DNA from: Planctellipticum variicoloris
GTDB taxonomy: Bacteria > Planctomycetota > Planctomycetia > Planctomycetales > Planctomycetaceae
Assembly (NCBI RefSeq): GCF_030622045.1
Contig: NZ_CP130886.1
Coordinates: forward strand, 7,076,001 to 7,140,000
Direction: 5' to 3'
DNA length: 64,000 nucleotides
Within the stretch, counting starts at the first letter, position 1. Each line of letters begins with the position of its first letter. Below are positions 1-8,809 of the stretch, in pieces. The notes beneath the pieces were generated by a model. It searched no databases. It was not told the origin of the DNA and saw nothing but the letters and a program-made list of their open reading frames with translations. Made by a program: the position numbers and the translations under genes.

Positions 1-1627
1 CCGTGTGCTGCGGGGCTTCCGACTTGATGCGCTGATCCTGAAGCTTGTCGTTCGGATCAGCGTTCTTGAGGGCCGCTGCGATCTCCTCCGGCGTGCTCCC
101 CATCGTGAACTCCGCCGGCGGGATCAGCACGAACTTCATGCCCAGCGTGTTCGTGTACTCGACTTCGATCTGCAAGTACTTCGCCCAGTCCTCCTGATGT
201 TTCTTCGCCTGGGCCGCATCAAACGGCGCAACCGCCGGGGCCGGGGCGTCCGCCGGCCAGCCCTGCCAGCCGATGGTTTCCGGCGGCTTCACCGCCGTGT
301 CCTTGATCGGCGAGGGAGTGCGAGGACTGGTTGTGTCCAACTGGGACGTTTTCTTCCCGCTGTTCATCAGGGCGAACCCGATTACCGCTGTCACAGTGAG
401 GACGCCTCCGATCGGTTTCCACCGCGCTCCCCGGTCGGTCGATCTCGCTGGTGGAAAGTTCCGTGTTTCCGCGACGCGGGGGCTTCCCTTGACGCAAGTC
501 ACTTGGCCCTGATGCTGCAATTCGCTCTCGCAACGAGCCAGCAGGTCTGCCAGTTCCTGAGCCGTCTGGTACCGATCTTCCCGTTTCTTTTCGAGCAGCT
601 TGAAGATGATCGTTTCCAGCCAGCCGGGAATCCCCGGCAGCACGTCATCCAGGGGCCGCGGCGTGTCTTCGCAGACCCGCTTTAGGACGGCCACGGTGTT
701 GGCCGCGCGAAACGGGGGGCGACCGCTCGCCATTTGGTACAGGACGCTCCCCAGGCTGAAAAGGTCGGCCCGATGGTCGAGTGTTTCCCCCCGCGCCTGC
801 TCGGGAGCCATGTACATCGGAGTCCCGGCAATCAGGCCGCTGGAGGTCATGGTGGCATCATCGACCGCGCGGGCCAGCCCGAAGTCGGAGATCTTCGCCC
901 GCTCGGCGGAACCGCCCGCAAGCAGAATATTGGACGGCTTGATATCGCGATGGATCAGCTTCGCGCCGTGTGCCGCGGCCAGACCGGCGGCGACCTGCTG
1001 GCCGATCCGCAGGATCTCCTGGGTTTCGAACGGCCCCCGCGCATCCATCCGCTGCTGGAGCGTCTGGCCGCGAATGCATTCCATCACCAGGTAGGGAATC
1101 GGCTCCTCTTCCACCGCGTGGATGGCTACGATGTTTTCGTGCATGACGGCGGCGGCCGTACGGGCTTCGCGCAGGAACCGCTGGCGAGGGGGCGATGTCG
1201 CGGCCAACTCGGGATTCATTAGCTTGATCGCCACCACCCGGTGCAACTTCTCATCGAACGCCTTGGCGACAATGCCAAACGCACCGCGACCGAGAATCGC
1301 CTCGATCTCGTAGTGCCCCAGCCGTCCCAGCCAGCCCGGCCGCTCGGCCGACTTCAGGTACTTGAGGAACTCTGCCTCGCCCGAGGCCCGCTCGGCGGCG
1401 GAATCGCCGCCGGTCTCCGAAGGTTGCGTGGCGATGGTTTGAGCCACTGAGTCATTGGCTGCGACGGGGGTCTCAAGGAATTGGCTGGTCTGGGCGTGGG
1501 TTTTGAGCAGGGCCTCGACCTGCGCGAGAAGTGCGGCATCGGTCCCGCAGGCCTGTTCCACATAGTCGGTGCGCTGGGCCGAATCGGCGAACTCGATGGC
1601 CGCCAGAAAAATGTCGCGTTCGTTCAT
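1..1627 (-). CDS. Ser/Thr protein kinase with C-terminal FGE-sulfatase-like domain (3' end off window)
   Basis: Open reading frame from an ATG at 1627 running off the left edge (about 540 codons visible). An N-terminal segment of ~105 residues precedes a Hanks-type kinase domain: glycine loop GRGAFGIV near residue 112, VAIKLM, catalytic HRDIKPSN near 227, DFGLAR and MAPEQ. A single hydrophobic segment (GGVLTVTAVIGFALM, about 410-425) suggests a membrane anchor, with the kinase in the cytoplasm. The last visible part (GMKFVLIPPAEFTMGS) is the opening of a formylglycine-generating-enzyme/SUMF1-type domain, which in planctomycete kinases is probably a non-catalytic sensor or binding module. The gene lies 140 bp downstream of an ECF sigma factor on the same strand, the usual planctomycete arrangement. 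The kinase call is firm; the role of the FGE domain is inferred. Confidence 0.93.
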   Translation of the reverse strand, partial: MNERDIFLAAIEFADSAQRTDYVEQACGTDAALLAQVEALLKTHAQTSQFLETPVAANDSVAQTIATQPSETGGDSAAERASGEAEFLKYLKSAERPGWLGRLGHYEIEAILGRGAFGIVAKAFDEKLHRVVAIKLMNPELAATSPPRQRFLREARTAAAVMHENIVAIHAVEEEPIPYLVMECIRGQTLQQRMDARGPFETQEILRIGQQVAAGLAAAHGAKLIHRDIKPSNILLAGGSAERAKISDFGLARAVDDATMTSSGLIAGTPMYMAPEQARGETLDHRADLFSLGSVLYQMASGRPPFRAANTVAVLKRVCEDTPRPLDDVLPGIPGWLETIIFKLLEKKREDRYQTAQELADLLARCESELQHQGQVTCVKGSPRVAETRNFPPARSTDRGARWKPIGGVLTVTAVIGFALMNSGKKTSQLDTTSPRTPSPIKDTAVKPPETIGWQGWPADAPAPAVAPFDAAQAKKHQEDWAKYLQIEVEYTNTLGMKFVLIPPAEFTMGSTPEEIAAALKNADPNDKLQDQRIKSEAPQHT

Positions 1628-1767
1628 GATGTCGTCCCGCTATCAAGTACACCGACCAGGACGTCGTCGAGGTCAATGGATAATCAGGAAAGCCCGTCTG
1701 AAAATCCGTGGCGCTTTTCGGGGATCAATTGCGCCAACAAAATGGAGACGTACTTTGACAAATTTGA

Positions 1768-2349
1768 TCACCAAGAATCAGTAAGCTCCCGCTGGATTTC
1801 CCGCAGCAGCCACGCCTTGGCGTAAGCCCAGATTCGATCAGCAGTTCGGGATGGCAGCTCCAGGGCCTGGGCAGCGTCAGCAAGCGACAAACCGACGAAA
1901 TACCGAAGTTTGACCAGTTGGCAGGCAACGGCGTCGACCTGCTCAAAACGGCCGAGCGCGTCGTCGAGGATTTCGAGAAGGCCGTCCTCCTTGGCAACCG
2001 ATACCTCTTCAAGCGGAATGGTGATCTGCCGAAAGTCGCCCCCGTGCTTGTTCCGTTTCCGACGGCGGGCTTGATCGACGAGGATTCGCCGCATCGCTTC
2101 TGCTGCGGCCCCGAAGAAATGCCGTCGGCTGGACCAGTTCTGAACATAGTTGACATCGACCAGTCGCAGCCACGCCTCATGCACTAACGCGGTCGCCTGC
2201 AAAGTCTGTCCGGGTTGTTCACTCGCCAACTGCTCTGCAGCCAGTCGGCGGAGTTCGCCATATACAAGCGGTAACAACGCCTCTGCGGTCGTCGGATCGC
2301 CCCGTTCGGCGTTCTGGAGTATCTGCGTGACGTTGTGCTTCTCGTTCAA
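1768..2349 (-). CDS. ECF-type RNA polymerase sigma factor
   Basis: 193-residue protein, the normal size for the planctomycete ECF group. The N-terminal half carries a region-2-like helix (LVYGELRRLAAEQL, TALVHEAWLRLVD) and the C-terminal part a region-4 helix-turn-helix (YFVGLSLADAAQALELPSRTA) that would read the -35 element. It probably recruits RNA polymerase to a small regulon. Being immediately upstream of a kinase on the same strand suggests that phosphorylation, rather than a classical anti-sigma factor, controls it; that is inference from known ECF-kinase pairs. No membrane anti-sigma gene is visible nearby. Confidence 0.92.
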   Translation of the reverse strand: MNEKHNVTQILQNAERGDPTTAEALLPLVYGELRRLAAEQLASEQPGQTLQATALVHEAWLRLVDVNYVQNWSSRRHFFGAAAEAMRRILVDQARRRKRNKHGGDFRQITIPLEEVSVAKEDGLLEILDDALGRFEQVDAVACQLVKLRYFVGLSLADAAQALELPSRTADRIWAYAKAWLLREIQRELTDSW

Positions 2350-2699
2350 TCGGCATCAAAACCCCGGTCCGCTGACGCACGTCAAATGCGGATCGTCTCG
2401 TAGTCGTGTCCAGAGAAGTAGACGCCGCCGCCTCAAATTGGCCACAGTTGATCAACCGCGGACAGAAATGCGCGGGAATGATAGCTTAACTGAAACGCGA
2501 CATCCGGGACAGATGTCAGGTGATTTCGGTGCACCATCTTCGGATGACGGCCGGTGGCCCCGTTGCCGTCCCGACGGCGACCGGGGTCGCAGAGCGACAG
2601 GCGGCCGATCAGTCGCAATTGTTGAATTCTGCCTCCTTCGGCTTCGTGGCCCCGGTCGCGAGAAGACTCGCAACCGAGGCCACCTCCTCCTCCCCATCC
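2350..2699. other. Intergenic region upstream of the sigma factor gene, with one strong hairpin
   Basis: No coding sequence is supported here; the reading frames are shadows. At 2646-2683 there is an extended hairpin whose outer arms are GTGGCC and GGCCAC, with inner pairs CGGT/ACCG and GCGAG/CTCGC around an AAGA loop. It sits directly before a period-7 tract (2694-2728). The promoter of the sigma factor gene should lie near 2350-2450, but no convincing -35/-10 pair stood out. Confidence 0.5.
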
Positions 2700-3095
2700 A
2701 CCAGCCACTACCCACCAACCACCGCTTATGTGAATTCCGCACAACAAACCCCCTATTTATGAAGGGGTCAAGGAAGTGCACTCGTGTCTGCGGACCTCCG
2801 CAGGCGTCCGGAATGACCCCTTCACCCGGGCCGGATCAGGGCCCAGCGACGGACCGTTCTCCAGAACGGTCCGAGGGGCGCACCCCGTGTGCGCACAGCC
2901 TCGACGTCGAGCTTTTCCCCGTTCACCCGGCCGCAAGACCGGCGAACCTGATCAACGTGACTGAACCGCCGGGACATCCACCGGCGCAACATCACCGCCA
3001 GACGGACTCCGGCGGGACGGCCGTAAGAAAGCCGACCCGCCGGAGCCGATCGCGGTACGTACCACGGACGTCATTCACGTAGGGCAGGCTCCCGC
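2694..3095. repeat. Left arm of a ~400-bp imperfect inverted repeat flanking IS4 copy 1
   Basis: This stretch matches the reverse complement of 4502-4905 over nearly its whole length. Shared landmarks, from outside in: a heptad tract (CCATCCA-type), TTATGTGAATTCCGC, CAACAAAC, a GGACCGTTC/GAACGGTCC hairpin, CCTCGACGTCGAGC, a long hairpin with arms CTCCGGCGGG and CCCGCCGGAG, and finally GTAGGGC and GGCTCCCGC against the insertion sequence. The arms differ by point changes and by one 7-bp unit in the heptad tract (four units here, three in the right arm). No convincing protein is encoded. Confidence 0.85.
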
Positions 3096-4501
3096 CCAAT
3101 CTCGTTCGGCACGCTTTTTGCGCAGGCCGATTGAGATTGTAGTCTTTCTCCCTGCGGAGGGAGTGGCGATGGCGGAGAAGGGGCTGACGGAGGAGGAGCG
3201 GCGGGAGCTGATTGGTCCTTTGGCCGGGACCGTCCTGCTGCGGCGCATCTTTCCGCTGCTGCAACGATTGGCTCCCTGCGGGACAGAACGCGACACCGCT
3301 CGCAACCGGCAGCTGTTCTACAGCCAGTATGCCGCGCTCCTCCTGATCGGCTTCTTCAACCCCGTTCTCAAGTCCGCCCGGGCGCTCGTCGCAGCCTCGG
3401 GACTGAAAAAGGTCCAACAGCTCGCCGGCGGGCAAAAGGTCTCGGCCGGGGCCTTCTCCGAGGCCTCGTCCGTCTTCGATCCCTCGCTCCTGGAAGGACT
3501 CGTTCACGAACTCCGCCGCCAGTTCGCCCGGCATCAGTTCCGCGTGAGCCGCAGCGGTCGGCTGGGACGCCTTCCCAACCCGATCGTCGAACGTCTCGTC
3601 GCCGTCGACGGGACCGTGCTGTCGGCCTTGCCGCAGATCGCCGCCCGGCTGGGACGCGGTTCTCAAGGCCAGTGGCGGCTGCACACCCAGCTTCGCATTC
3701 ACGACCAGAGGGTCGTGGCCTCGACCCTCACCGAGGAGCCGGCCAAAGGGCCGCACTCCGAGCGCGCCGTCACGCTCCAGCAGATCCAGGCCCGCGAACC
3801 GCAACCCGCCGGTGCGCCGGGAGACCTTTATATTCTGGACCGGGGCTATCGCTCGGCCGTGGTGTTCAACGAACTGGTCGAAGCCCGCTGCGACTACGTC
3901 TGCCGGCTCAATCGCGGGGACGGTCGCGTGGTCGAGGGACTGGTCAACGACGCGAACGGTCATGCGGTTCAACTCCCCGCGCTCACCGAAGCCGATCGCG
4001 CCGCGGGGGTCGTGGCGGATGAACTGATCGCGCTGGGCGGCGGCAGCGGAGCCAGTCCCGCAAGAACCAATCACGTCGTGCGGCGGATCACCGTCGAGCC
4101 AGTGCCCGGTCGACCGAGTTCGGCAAGGCAGGGGCGGCTTCGCAGCGACCAGACCGGGCGGGAAGGCCTGATCCTGGCCACGACGCTGCTGGATCTCCCG
4201 GCCGAACAGGTGGTGCTAATCTATGAATGCCGGTGGCAGATCGAGCTGTTCTTCCGGTTTCTGAAGCAGGTGCTGGGCTGCAAGCAACTGCTCTCGGCGA
4301 AGACGCGGGGCGTGGAGATCCAGCTCTACTGTTCGCTGCTCGCCGGGCTGCTCCTGGCCCTGGCGACGGGAGGCAACCTGTCGCGTCGAGCGTATGAAAT
4401 GGTCTGTCTCTACATGACCGGCTGGGCCGACGACGAAGAACTCCTCGCCGCCTTCCCCCAGCCGCCATAGATTATGCAAGCACCGTGCCGAACGAGATTG
4501 G
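3096..4501 (+). mobile_element. IS4-family insertion sequence, copy 1
   Basis: A 1406-bp element bounded by perfect 18-bp inverted repeats (CCAATCTCGTTCGGCACG at 3096-3113 and its complement at 4484-4501). It holds one transposase gene. The second copy at 15335-16740 has the same length and ends. Unlike that copy, this one has no direct target duplication: the 8 bases to the left are GCTCCCGC and the 8 to the right are their reverse complement GCGGGAGC, and the surrounding ~400 bp are also inverted copies. Confidence 0.93.
3169..4470 (+). CDS. IS4-family DDE transposase, copy 1
   Basis: 433 residues from the ATG at 3169, chosen because it has a clear GGAGG ribosome site ~9 bases upstream and because the product then starts [16 protein letters not shown]. 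Catalytic acidic residues are visible as VAVDGTV, YILDRGY and the IS4 signature Y-x2-R-x3-E-x6-K ([15 protein letters not shown]). It should cut and join element ends at the 18-bp terminal repeats. It differs from the second copy at only two residues that I can see (VEGLV here against VEGPV, and GCKQLL against GCQQLL), so both copies look intact and recently spread. Confidence 0.95.
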   Translation: MAEKGLTEEERRELIGPLAGTVLLRRIFPLLQRLAPCGTERDTARNRQLFYSQYAALLLIGFFNPVLKSARALVAASGLKKVQQLAGGQKVSAGAFSEASSVFDPSLLEGLVHELRRQFARHQFRVSRSGRLGRLPNPIVERLVAVDGTVLSALPQIAARLGRGSQGQWRLHTQLRIHDQRVVASTLTEEPAKGPHSERAVTLQQIQAREPQPAGAPGDLYILDRGYRSAVVFNELVEARCDYVCRLNRGDGRVVEGLVNDANGHAVQLPALTEADRAAGVVADELIALGGGSGASPARTNHVVRRITVEPVPGRPSSARQGRLRSDQTGREGLILATTLLDLPAEQVVLIYECRWQIELFFRFLKQVLGCKQLLSAKTRGVEIQLYCSLLAGLLLALATGGNLSRRAYEMVCLYMTGWADDEELLAAFPQPP

Positions 4502-4905
4502 GCGGGAGCCCGCCCTACGCGGCGGACGAGGACGTCCGCCGTACGTACCGCGATCGGCTCCGGCGGGTCGGCTTTCTTACGGCCGTCCCGCCGGAGTCCG
4601 TCTGGCGGTGATGTTGCGCCGGTGGAAGTCCCGGCGGTTCAATGACTTGATCAGGTTCGCCGGTCGTTTGGCCGGGTGAACGGGGAAAGCTCGACGTCGA
4701 GGCTGTGCGCACACGGGGTGCGCCCCTCGGACCGTTCTTGCGAACGGTCCGTCGCTGGGCCCTGATCAGGCCCGGTTTGACGGGAATCGTCCGGAACGCC
4801 GGCGGTGGCCCGCCGACGCGCATGCTCCTATGTCCCCGTCATAAATAGCGAGTTTGTTGCGCGGAATTCACATAAGAGGTGGTTGGTGGGTCGTGGATGG
4901 GGAGG
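4502..4905. repeat. Right arm of the ~400-bp inverted repeat flanking IS4 copy 1
   Basis: Reverse-complement partner of 2694-3095. Reading outward from the element it is a chain of hairpins: GGGCGGGAGCCCGCCC, GGCGGAC/GTCCGCC, CTCCGGCGGG/CCCGCCGGAG, GGACCGTTC/GAACGGTCC and GGGCCTGATCAGGCCC-like palindromes, ending in GAATTCACATAA and a heptad tract (4878-4905). It lacks any reading frame with the look of a real gene. The density of perfect stems suggests a folded transcript or a recombination or transposition substrate. Confidence 0.85.
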
Positions 4906-4943
4906 AGAGGGCGAAGAGGTGGTGGGTAAGGAGGGGAAGAAGA

Positions 4944-4990
4944 GGACGCGGAGCGTCCCAAGAGTGCGTTCCCAGGCGGAGCCTGGGAAC
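4944..4990. repeat. Two adjacent palindromic (REP-like) hairpins with GGA loops
   Basis: The hairpin at 4944-4958 has arms GGACGC and GCGTCC around GGA. The second, at 4968-4990, has perfect 10-bp arms GTTCCCAGGC and GCCTGGGAAC, again around GGA. The second unit resembles a palindrome I recall as scattered in planctomycete and cyanobacterial genomes; that recollection was not checked. Both lie between the IS flank and the 3' end of the sulfatase gene. Confidence 0.75.
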
Positions 4991-5021
4991 GAGGGGAATC
5001 CTAAACGGCCAGCCGCTCGTC

Positions 5022-5083
5022 CATTCACCTTCCGCCTCCTTCATTTTGCACTTTGCATTTTTCACTTTTCATTTTGCACTGCG
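5022..5083. repeat. Period-7 degenerate tandem tract
   Basis: Consecutive heptads CATTTTG, CACTTTG, CATTTTT, CACTTTT, CATTTTG, CACTGCG (5042-5083), preceded by looser units. The tract is AT-rich in a GC-rich setting and lies just beyond the stop codon of the sulfatase gene. It belongs to a class of constant-period, variable-sequence tracts seen at nine or more sites in this window. Confidence 0.8.
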
Positions 5084-5117
5084 TCTCCCCGCCCCGAACT
5101 CGCGCACCTGCCCCCCT

Positions 5118-6482
5118 CTACGGCAGCGTCTTCCTCCAGCCCAGCACCTGCTCCGTCAGCCGCTTCACAATCTCCGGCTGCTGATCGGCAACGTTGCTCG
5201 TCTCCTGAGCATCGCTGCTCAGGTTGTACAACTCGACCCCGCTGCCGTCGTTTTGAACGAGCAGCTTCCACTCCCCCTCCCGGATTGCCAGACTTGGCGA
5301 ACGCTCTTCCGCGTCAGCCGGGTAGCGGAAACAGTTGGCATTTCGACCATATTCCCACAGCAGCGGCCGAGTCCGCAGCCGGGCTTCGCCCCGCAACGCG
5401 GCGGACTGATCTTCGCCATCCGAATCATAGGCCAGCGGCGCCGCGGCCCCCGTCAGCGCGCAGACCGTCGGCACGAAATCGACCGCAGACACCACCGTCG
5501 TCTCGTCGACGGCCCCCGCCGGAACGTGGCCCGGCCAGCGGACAAGCAACGGCGTGCGAATCCCCCCCTCGTACAGACTGAGCTTGGCCCCTCGCAGCCC
5601 GCCGGTCCGTTCGCGCCCATAGGTGGGGCTCGGCCCGTTGTCTCCCAGAAACAAGACCAGCGTGTCCCGGTCTTCTCCCGCCGCCGCCAGACCGTCCAGC
5701 AGCCGCCCCATCTGCTGATCCAGCCGCTCCAGCACCTCCACAAACTTGCCCCGCGTCTTCAAGTCGCCATTCCAGTCGGCTTCGGCGGAAACATAGGGAT
5801 CGTGCGTGTCATCGAGCCACAAATTGACAAACCACGGCTGGTCCTTGTGGCGACGGATGAAATCGAGCGAATGATCGACCATCCAGCCCGTCCGCTCCCA
5901 GCGCGACACCTGCCCCGGCGCCAGCCGACGGTCCCACGGCGGAAACGGCTTCCCCAGCTTGGCGTGCGGCTCGGGACTCTCCCAGGTCCCCGCCGACTCG
6001 ACGAACCCGTAGCTTTCGAACAGCGGCGCCTCTTTGACATCGCGACCGCCCCCCAGGTGCCACTTGCCGACGTGAGCCGTTGCGTAACCGGCCTCCTTGA
6101 GCATCCGCGCCAGCGACGGCGCCTTGGCGTCGAGAAAGTCCGCCTGCCCGCAGCAGCGGTTGCCGGCCCGGGTCTGCAGGTAACTGTTGAGCCGCCACCG
6201 ACCGGGAAACTGACCGGTCAGCAGGCCGCAACGCGAGGGAGAGCAGATCGGCGCCGCCGCGTAGAACTGCGTGAATCGCGTCCCCTCCGCCGCCAACTGG
6301 TCGAGCCGGGGCGTCGGGGCAATTTTGCCCCCATAACTGCCGAGATCTCCCCAGCCGAAGTCGTCCGCCAGGATCAGCAGAATGTTGGGCCGGTCCGCAG
6401 CCGACGCGGAGGACCAGCCGGCCAGAACGAGAGCCAGACAGAGCGCGGCGCAGCGCAACACAGGGACCGCTTGGTCGAGCAT
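5118..6482 (-). CDS. Secreted sulfatase (alkaline-phosphatase superfamily)
   Basis: 454 residues with an N-terminal signal peptide (CLALVLAGWSSASAA). The sulfatase core follows: the metal-binding DDFGWGDLG after RPNILLILA, the CSPSR signature near residue 85 whose cysteine is converted to formylglycine, GKWHLGG and the GDNGPS metal site. It hydrolyses a sulfate ester, probably on a polysaccharide outside the cytoplasm; the substrate cannot be read from the sequence. The start at 6482 has an AGGAGG ribosome site 11 bases upstream. Length and motifs look complete. No carbohydrate-active enzyme genes are adjacent, so it is probably monocistronic. Confidence 0.94.
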   Translation of the reverse strand: MLDQAVPVLRCAALCLALVLAGWSSASAADRPNILLILADDFGWGDLGSYGGKIAPTPRLDQLAAEGTRFTQFYAAAPICSPSRCGLLTGQFPGRWRLNSYLQTRAGNRCCGQADFLDAKAPSLARMLKEAGYATAHVGKWHLGGGRDVKEAPLFESYGFVESAGTWESPEPHAKLGKPFPPWDRRLAPGQVSRWERTGWMVDHSLDFIRRHKDQPWFVNLWLDDTHDPYVSAEADWNGDLKTRGKFVEVLERLDQQMGRLLDGLAAAGEDRDTLVLFLGDNGPSPTYGRERTGGLRGAKLSLYEGGIRTPLLVRWPGHVPAGAVDETTVVSAVDFVPTVCALTGAAAPLAYDSDGEDQSAALRGEARLRTRPLLWEYGRNANCFRYPADAEERSPSLAIREGEWKLLVQNDGSGVELYNLSSDAQETSNVADQQPEIVKRLTEQVLGWRKTLP

Positions 6483-6846
6483 GAGCGAGTGAACCTCCTG
6501 CCTGATCGGGCACGACGAGCAAGGCGATAGGAAAATACGTCGTCGGGTCGCCGGACGGGTTGCTGATCAGCGCTGTGAATGGTGAAGTCTGCGACGGGAC
6601 CTCCATTCTTAGGCCGAATCGGGTGGAGGTCAAACAGAATGCGCGCCAAGTCGTGAATTCGAGAACCGTCGGGATCACTTCGTCCCATCGGCAGGCGTTG
6701 ATCGAGATTGCGACAGGTCCCGAGATCTTCGCGTGCCGTGCGGCGGCATCGCAGGAGCTCATCCCGGAAATTCCGGGCGGAGGCTTTCGTGGAAGTCCAG
6801 GGGAGATCGTTCGGCACTCGCTGACGATTCCCTGGTCGCTTTTCCC
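6483..6846. other. Intergenic region, no recognisable feature
   Basis: A plus-strand frame (from 6560) and a minus-strand frame are open across most of this 364-bp gap, but neither has a recognisable motif or a clear ribosome site. I could not assign a gene, RNA or repeat. It should contain the sulfatase promoter. Confidence 0.4.
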
Positions 6847-7644
6847 CTATTCGCTGAATCCTGGCTGGGACTGCCACTTGCGGGTGACGACCCGTCCCCC
6901 CTCGCGTTTCTGCGGCACTGACGGGCAGCCGTTGAGGTGTTCGATGATCTCCTCGACGGAATCGGTGAGGACCAGCCGGTCCAGATCGAGCGGATCGATG
7001 GCGTGGTCCTTCAGCAGCCGGTCGCGCAGGAAGTCGAAAAGAGGCTGCCAGTAATCGCAACCGACGAAAATCAGCGGGAAATTGGAGATCTTCTCGGTCT
7101 GCACCAGCGTCGCCGCTTCGAACGCTTCATCCAGCGTGCCGAAACCGCCGGGAAAAATCAGAAACGCCTGCGAGTACTTGACCAGCATCACCTTGCGGAC
7201 GAAGAAGTAGCGGAAGGTGACGAGCTTGTCGATGTAGGGATTGGCGTGCTGTTCGTGCGACAGCACGATATTGCAGCCGACGCTCCGGCCCCGCACGTCC
7301 TTGGCGCCGCGGTTCGCCGCTTCCATGATCCCCGGCCCCCCGCCAGTGATGATCGTGAACCCCTCGCGCGCCACGGCCGCGCCGACCTGGCGCGCCAGTT
7401 GGTAATAGGGGTGCGGATCGTCGAACCGGGCGGATCCGAAGACCGTGACGCACGGTCCCAGCCAGTGCAGCTTCTGGAACCCGGAAATAAACTCCCAGAC
7501 GATCCGCAGGACTCGGAAGAACTCCGCCGTTCGCGACCGCGGCCCTCCCAGCAGCCGCCGATCTTCGAGCAGCGAACGCTCCGGCGCCGGGGGAATCCAC
7601 AATCGCGCAGGCGCCCGTCCCGGTTTGAAGCGGATCTCTGACAT
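6847..7644 (-). CDS. LOG-family (TIGR00730-type) Rossmann-fold protein
   Basis: 265 residues. It carries the two LOG signatures, [16 protein letters not shown] near residue 105 and PGGFGTLDE with following E residues near 170. Family members hydrolyse nucleoside 5'-monophosphates such as cytokinin riboside monophosphates to free base and ribose 5-phosphate; older annotations call them lysine decarboxylases. Bacterial substrates are often unknown, so the exact reaction here is inference. It lies 120 bp from, and divergent to, a MoxR-like ATPase. Confidence 0.9.
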   Translation of the reverse strand: MSEIRFKPGRAPARLWIPPAPERSLLEDRRLLGGPRSRTAEFFRVLRIVWEFISGFQKLHWLGPCVTVFGSARFDDPHPYYQLARQVGAAVAREGFTIITGGGPGIMEAANRGAKDVRGRSVGCNIVLSHEQHANPYIDKLVTFRYFFVRKVMLVKYSQAFLIFPGGFGTLDEAFEAATLVQTEKISNFPLIFVGCDYWQPLFDFLRDRLLKDHAIDPLDLDRLVLTDSVEEIIEHLNGCPSVPQKREGGRVVTRKWQSQPGFSE

Positions 7645-7766
7645 GGTGCAATCGTGCGAAGAGGACCCGGGACGGCTATGATGCGACGGGGGGCGACGTC
7701 GTCCGGCGGATCGCCGGTCAGCCGCGCTCGACGCGCCGCGGAAAATGTAGGAAAGACGAACGGTTC

Positions 7767-8747
7767 ATGATAGAGCATGTCGAGATCGGTGGTGTCCGCC
7801 TGAACCTCAGCCAGTCGGACAACTCGCCCGGCGAATGGATCGGCCAGCGCGAGGTCCTCAAGCAACTCCTGGCCTGCTGGCTGGTCGTCGACGACAAAGA
7901 CCAGCCTCTGGCGCCGCGGCTCGTCGGCGCTCCCGGCATCGGCAAGACCACCCTGGCGGTCGCCGCCGGCCGCGTCCGCCAGCAGGAGCTTTACATCTAT
8001 CAGTGCACCGCCGACACCCGCCCCGAAGACCTGCTGGTGACTCCCGTTCTCGCCGAGGACGGGCAGATCAAGTACCACGCTTCGCCGCTTGTGACGGCGA
8101 TGGTCCGGGGGGGCATCTGCATTCTCGACGAAGGCAACCGGATGAACGAGAAGTCCTGGGCCAGTCTGGCCCCGCTGCTCGACCACCGGCGGTACGTCGA
8201 GTCGATTGTGGCGGGAATCTCCATTCACGCCCACCGCGACTTCCGCTGCGCCGTCACCATGAACGACGACGAATCGACGTTCGAAATTCCGGACTACATC
8301 CAGAGCCGGCTGCAGCCGACGCTGACGCTCGGCCATCCCAATCGAGACGACGAACTGGCGATTCTGCGCTACCACCTGCCGTTCGCCGAGGCGGAAATGC
8401 TGCAGCTCACGGTGGAGTTCCTGCAGCAGTCTCACGACCTCAATCTCGACTTTTCGACGCGCGACGGCATCAACGTGCTGCGCTATGCCATGAAGCGGCT
8501 GGCCCAGGACCCGTCGCACCCCGTCGGCAAGGATCACTTCTGGCAGGAGGCGCTGATCGCCTGCCTGGGCGACGAAGCCCTCGACCTCGACCGCCTCGCC
8601 GCGCGACGCCAGCAGACGCTGGGCGGATCCACGCTCCCGATGGGCCTGGGCGACTTCTTCTTCAACCCCCAGGACCCGCTCCACCCGGACAACGATGACG
8701 ACGAAGATGATGACGACGATTTCGAAGATGAAGACGACGAAATCTGA
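7767..8747 (+). CDS. MoxR-like AAA+ ATPase with acidic C-terminal tail
   Basis: 326 residues. The Walker A motif GAPGIGKTT lies near residue 55 and Walker [11 protein letters not shown] near 118, followed by a sensor region ([15 protein letters not shown]) typical of MoxR/AAA_5 ATPases, which act as chaperones in assembling other complexes. The last ~20 residues are almost all Asp/Glu ([14 protein letters not shown]). MoxR ATPases usually sit beside von Willebrand A proteins, but none is adjacent here, so its partner is unknown. The start follows a short leader with no strong ribosome site. Confidence 0.88.
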   Translation: MIEHVEIGGVRLNLSQSDNSPGEWIGQREVLKQLLACWLVVDDKDQPLAPRLVGAPGIGKTTLAVAAGRVRQQELYIYQCTADTRPEDLLVTPVLAEDGQIKYHASPLVTAMVRGGICILDEGNRMNEKSWASLAPLLDHRRYVESIVAGISIHAHRDFRCAVTMNDDESTFEIPDYIQSRLQPTLTLGHPNRDDELAILRYHLPFAEAEMLQLTVEFLQQSHDLNLDFSTRDGINVLRYAMKRLAQDPSHPVGKDHFWQEALIACLGDEALDLDRLAARRQQTLGGSTLPMGLGDFFFNPQDPLHPDNDDDEDDDDDFEDEDDEI

Positions 8748-8809
8748 CGCCCCCACCGCCGCGAAGCGCCGGACTCCGCCGACGCTCCGTGCGATCCGTC
8801 AGGCCGCAG

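Noticed and set aside
2150-3082. 310-codon plus-strand frame across the sigma gene and left repeat arm
   Set aside because: It crosses an antisense gene, a hairpin region and repeat DNA and shows no protein-like pattern; its similarity to a frame in the right arm only reflects the DNA repeat.
6847-7644. Lysine decarboxylase
   Set aside because: The PGGFGTLDE motif marks a LOG-family nucleotide hydrolase; the old decarboxylase name is not supported.
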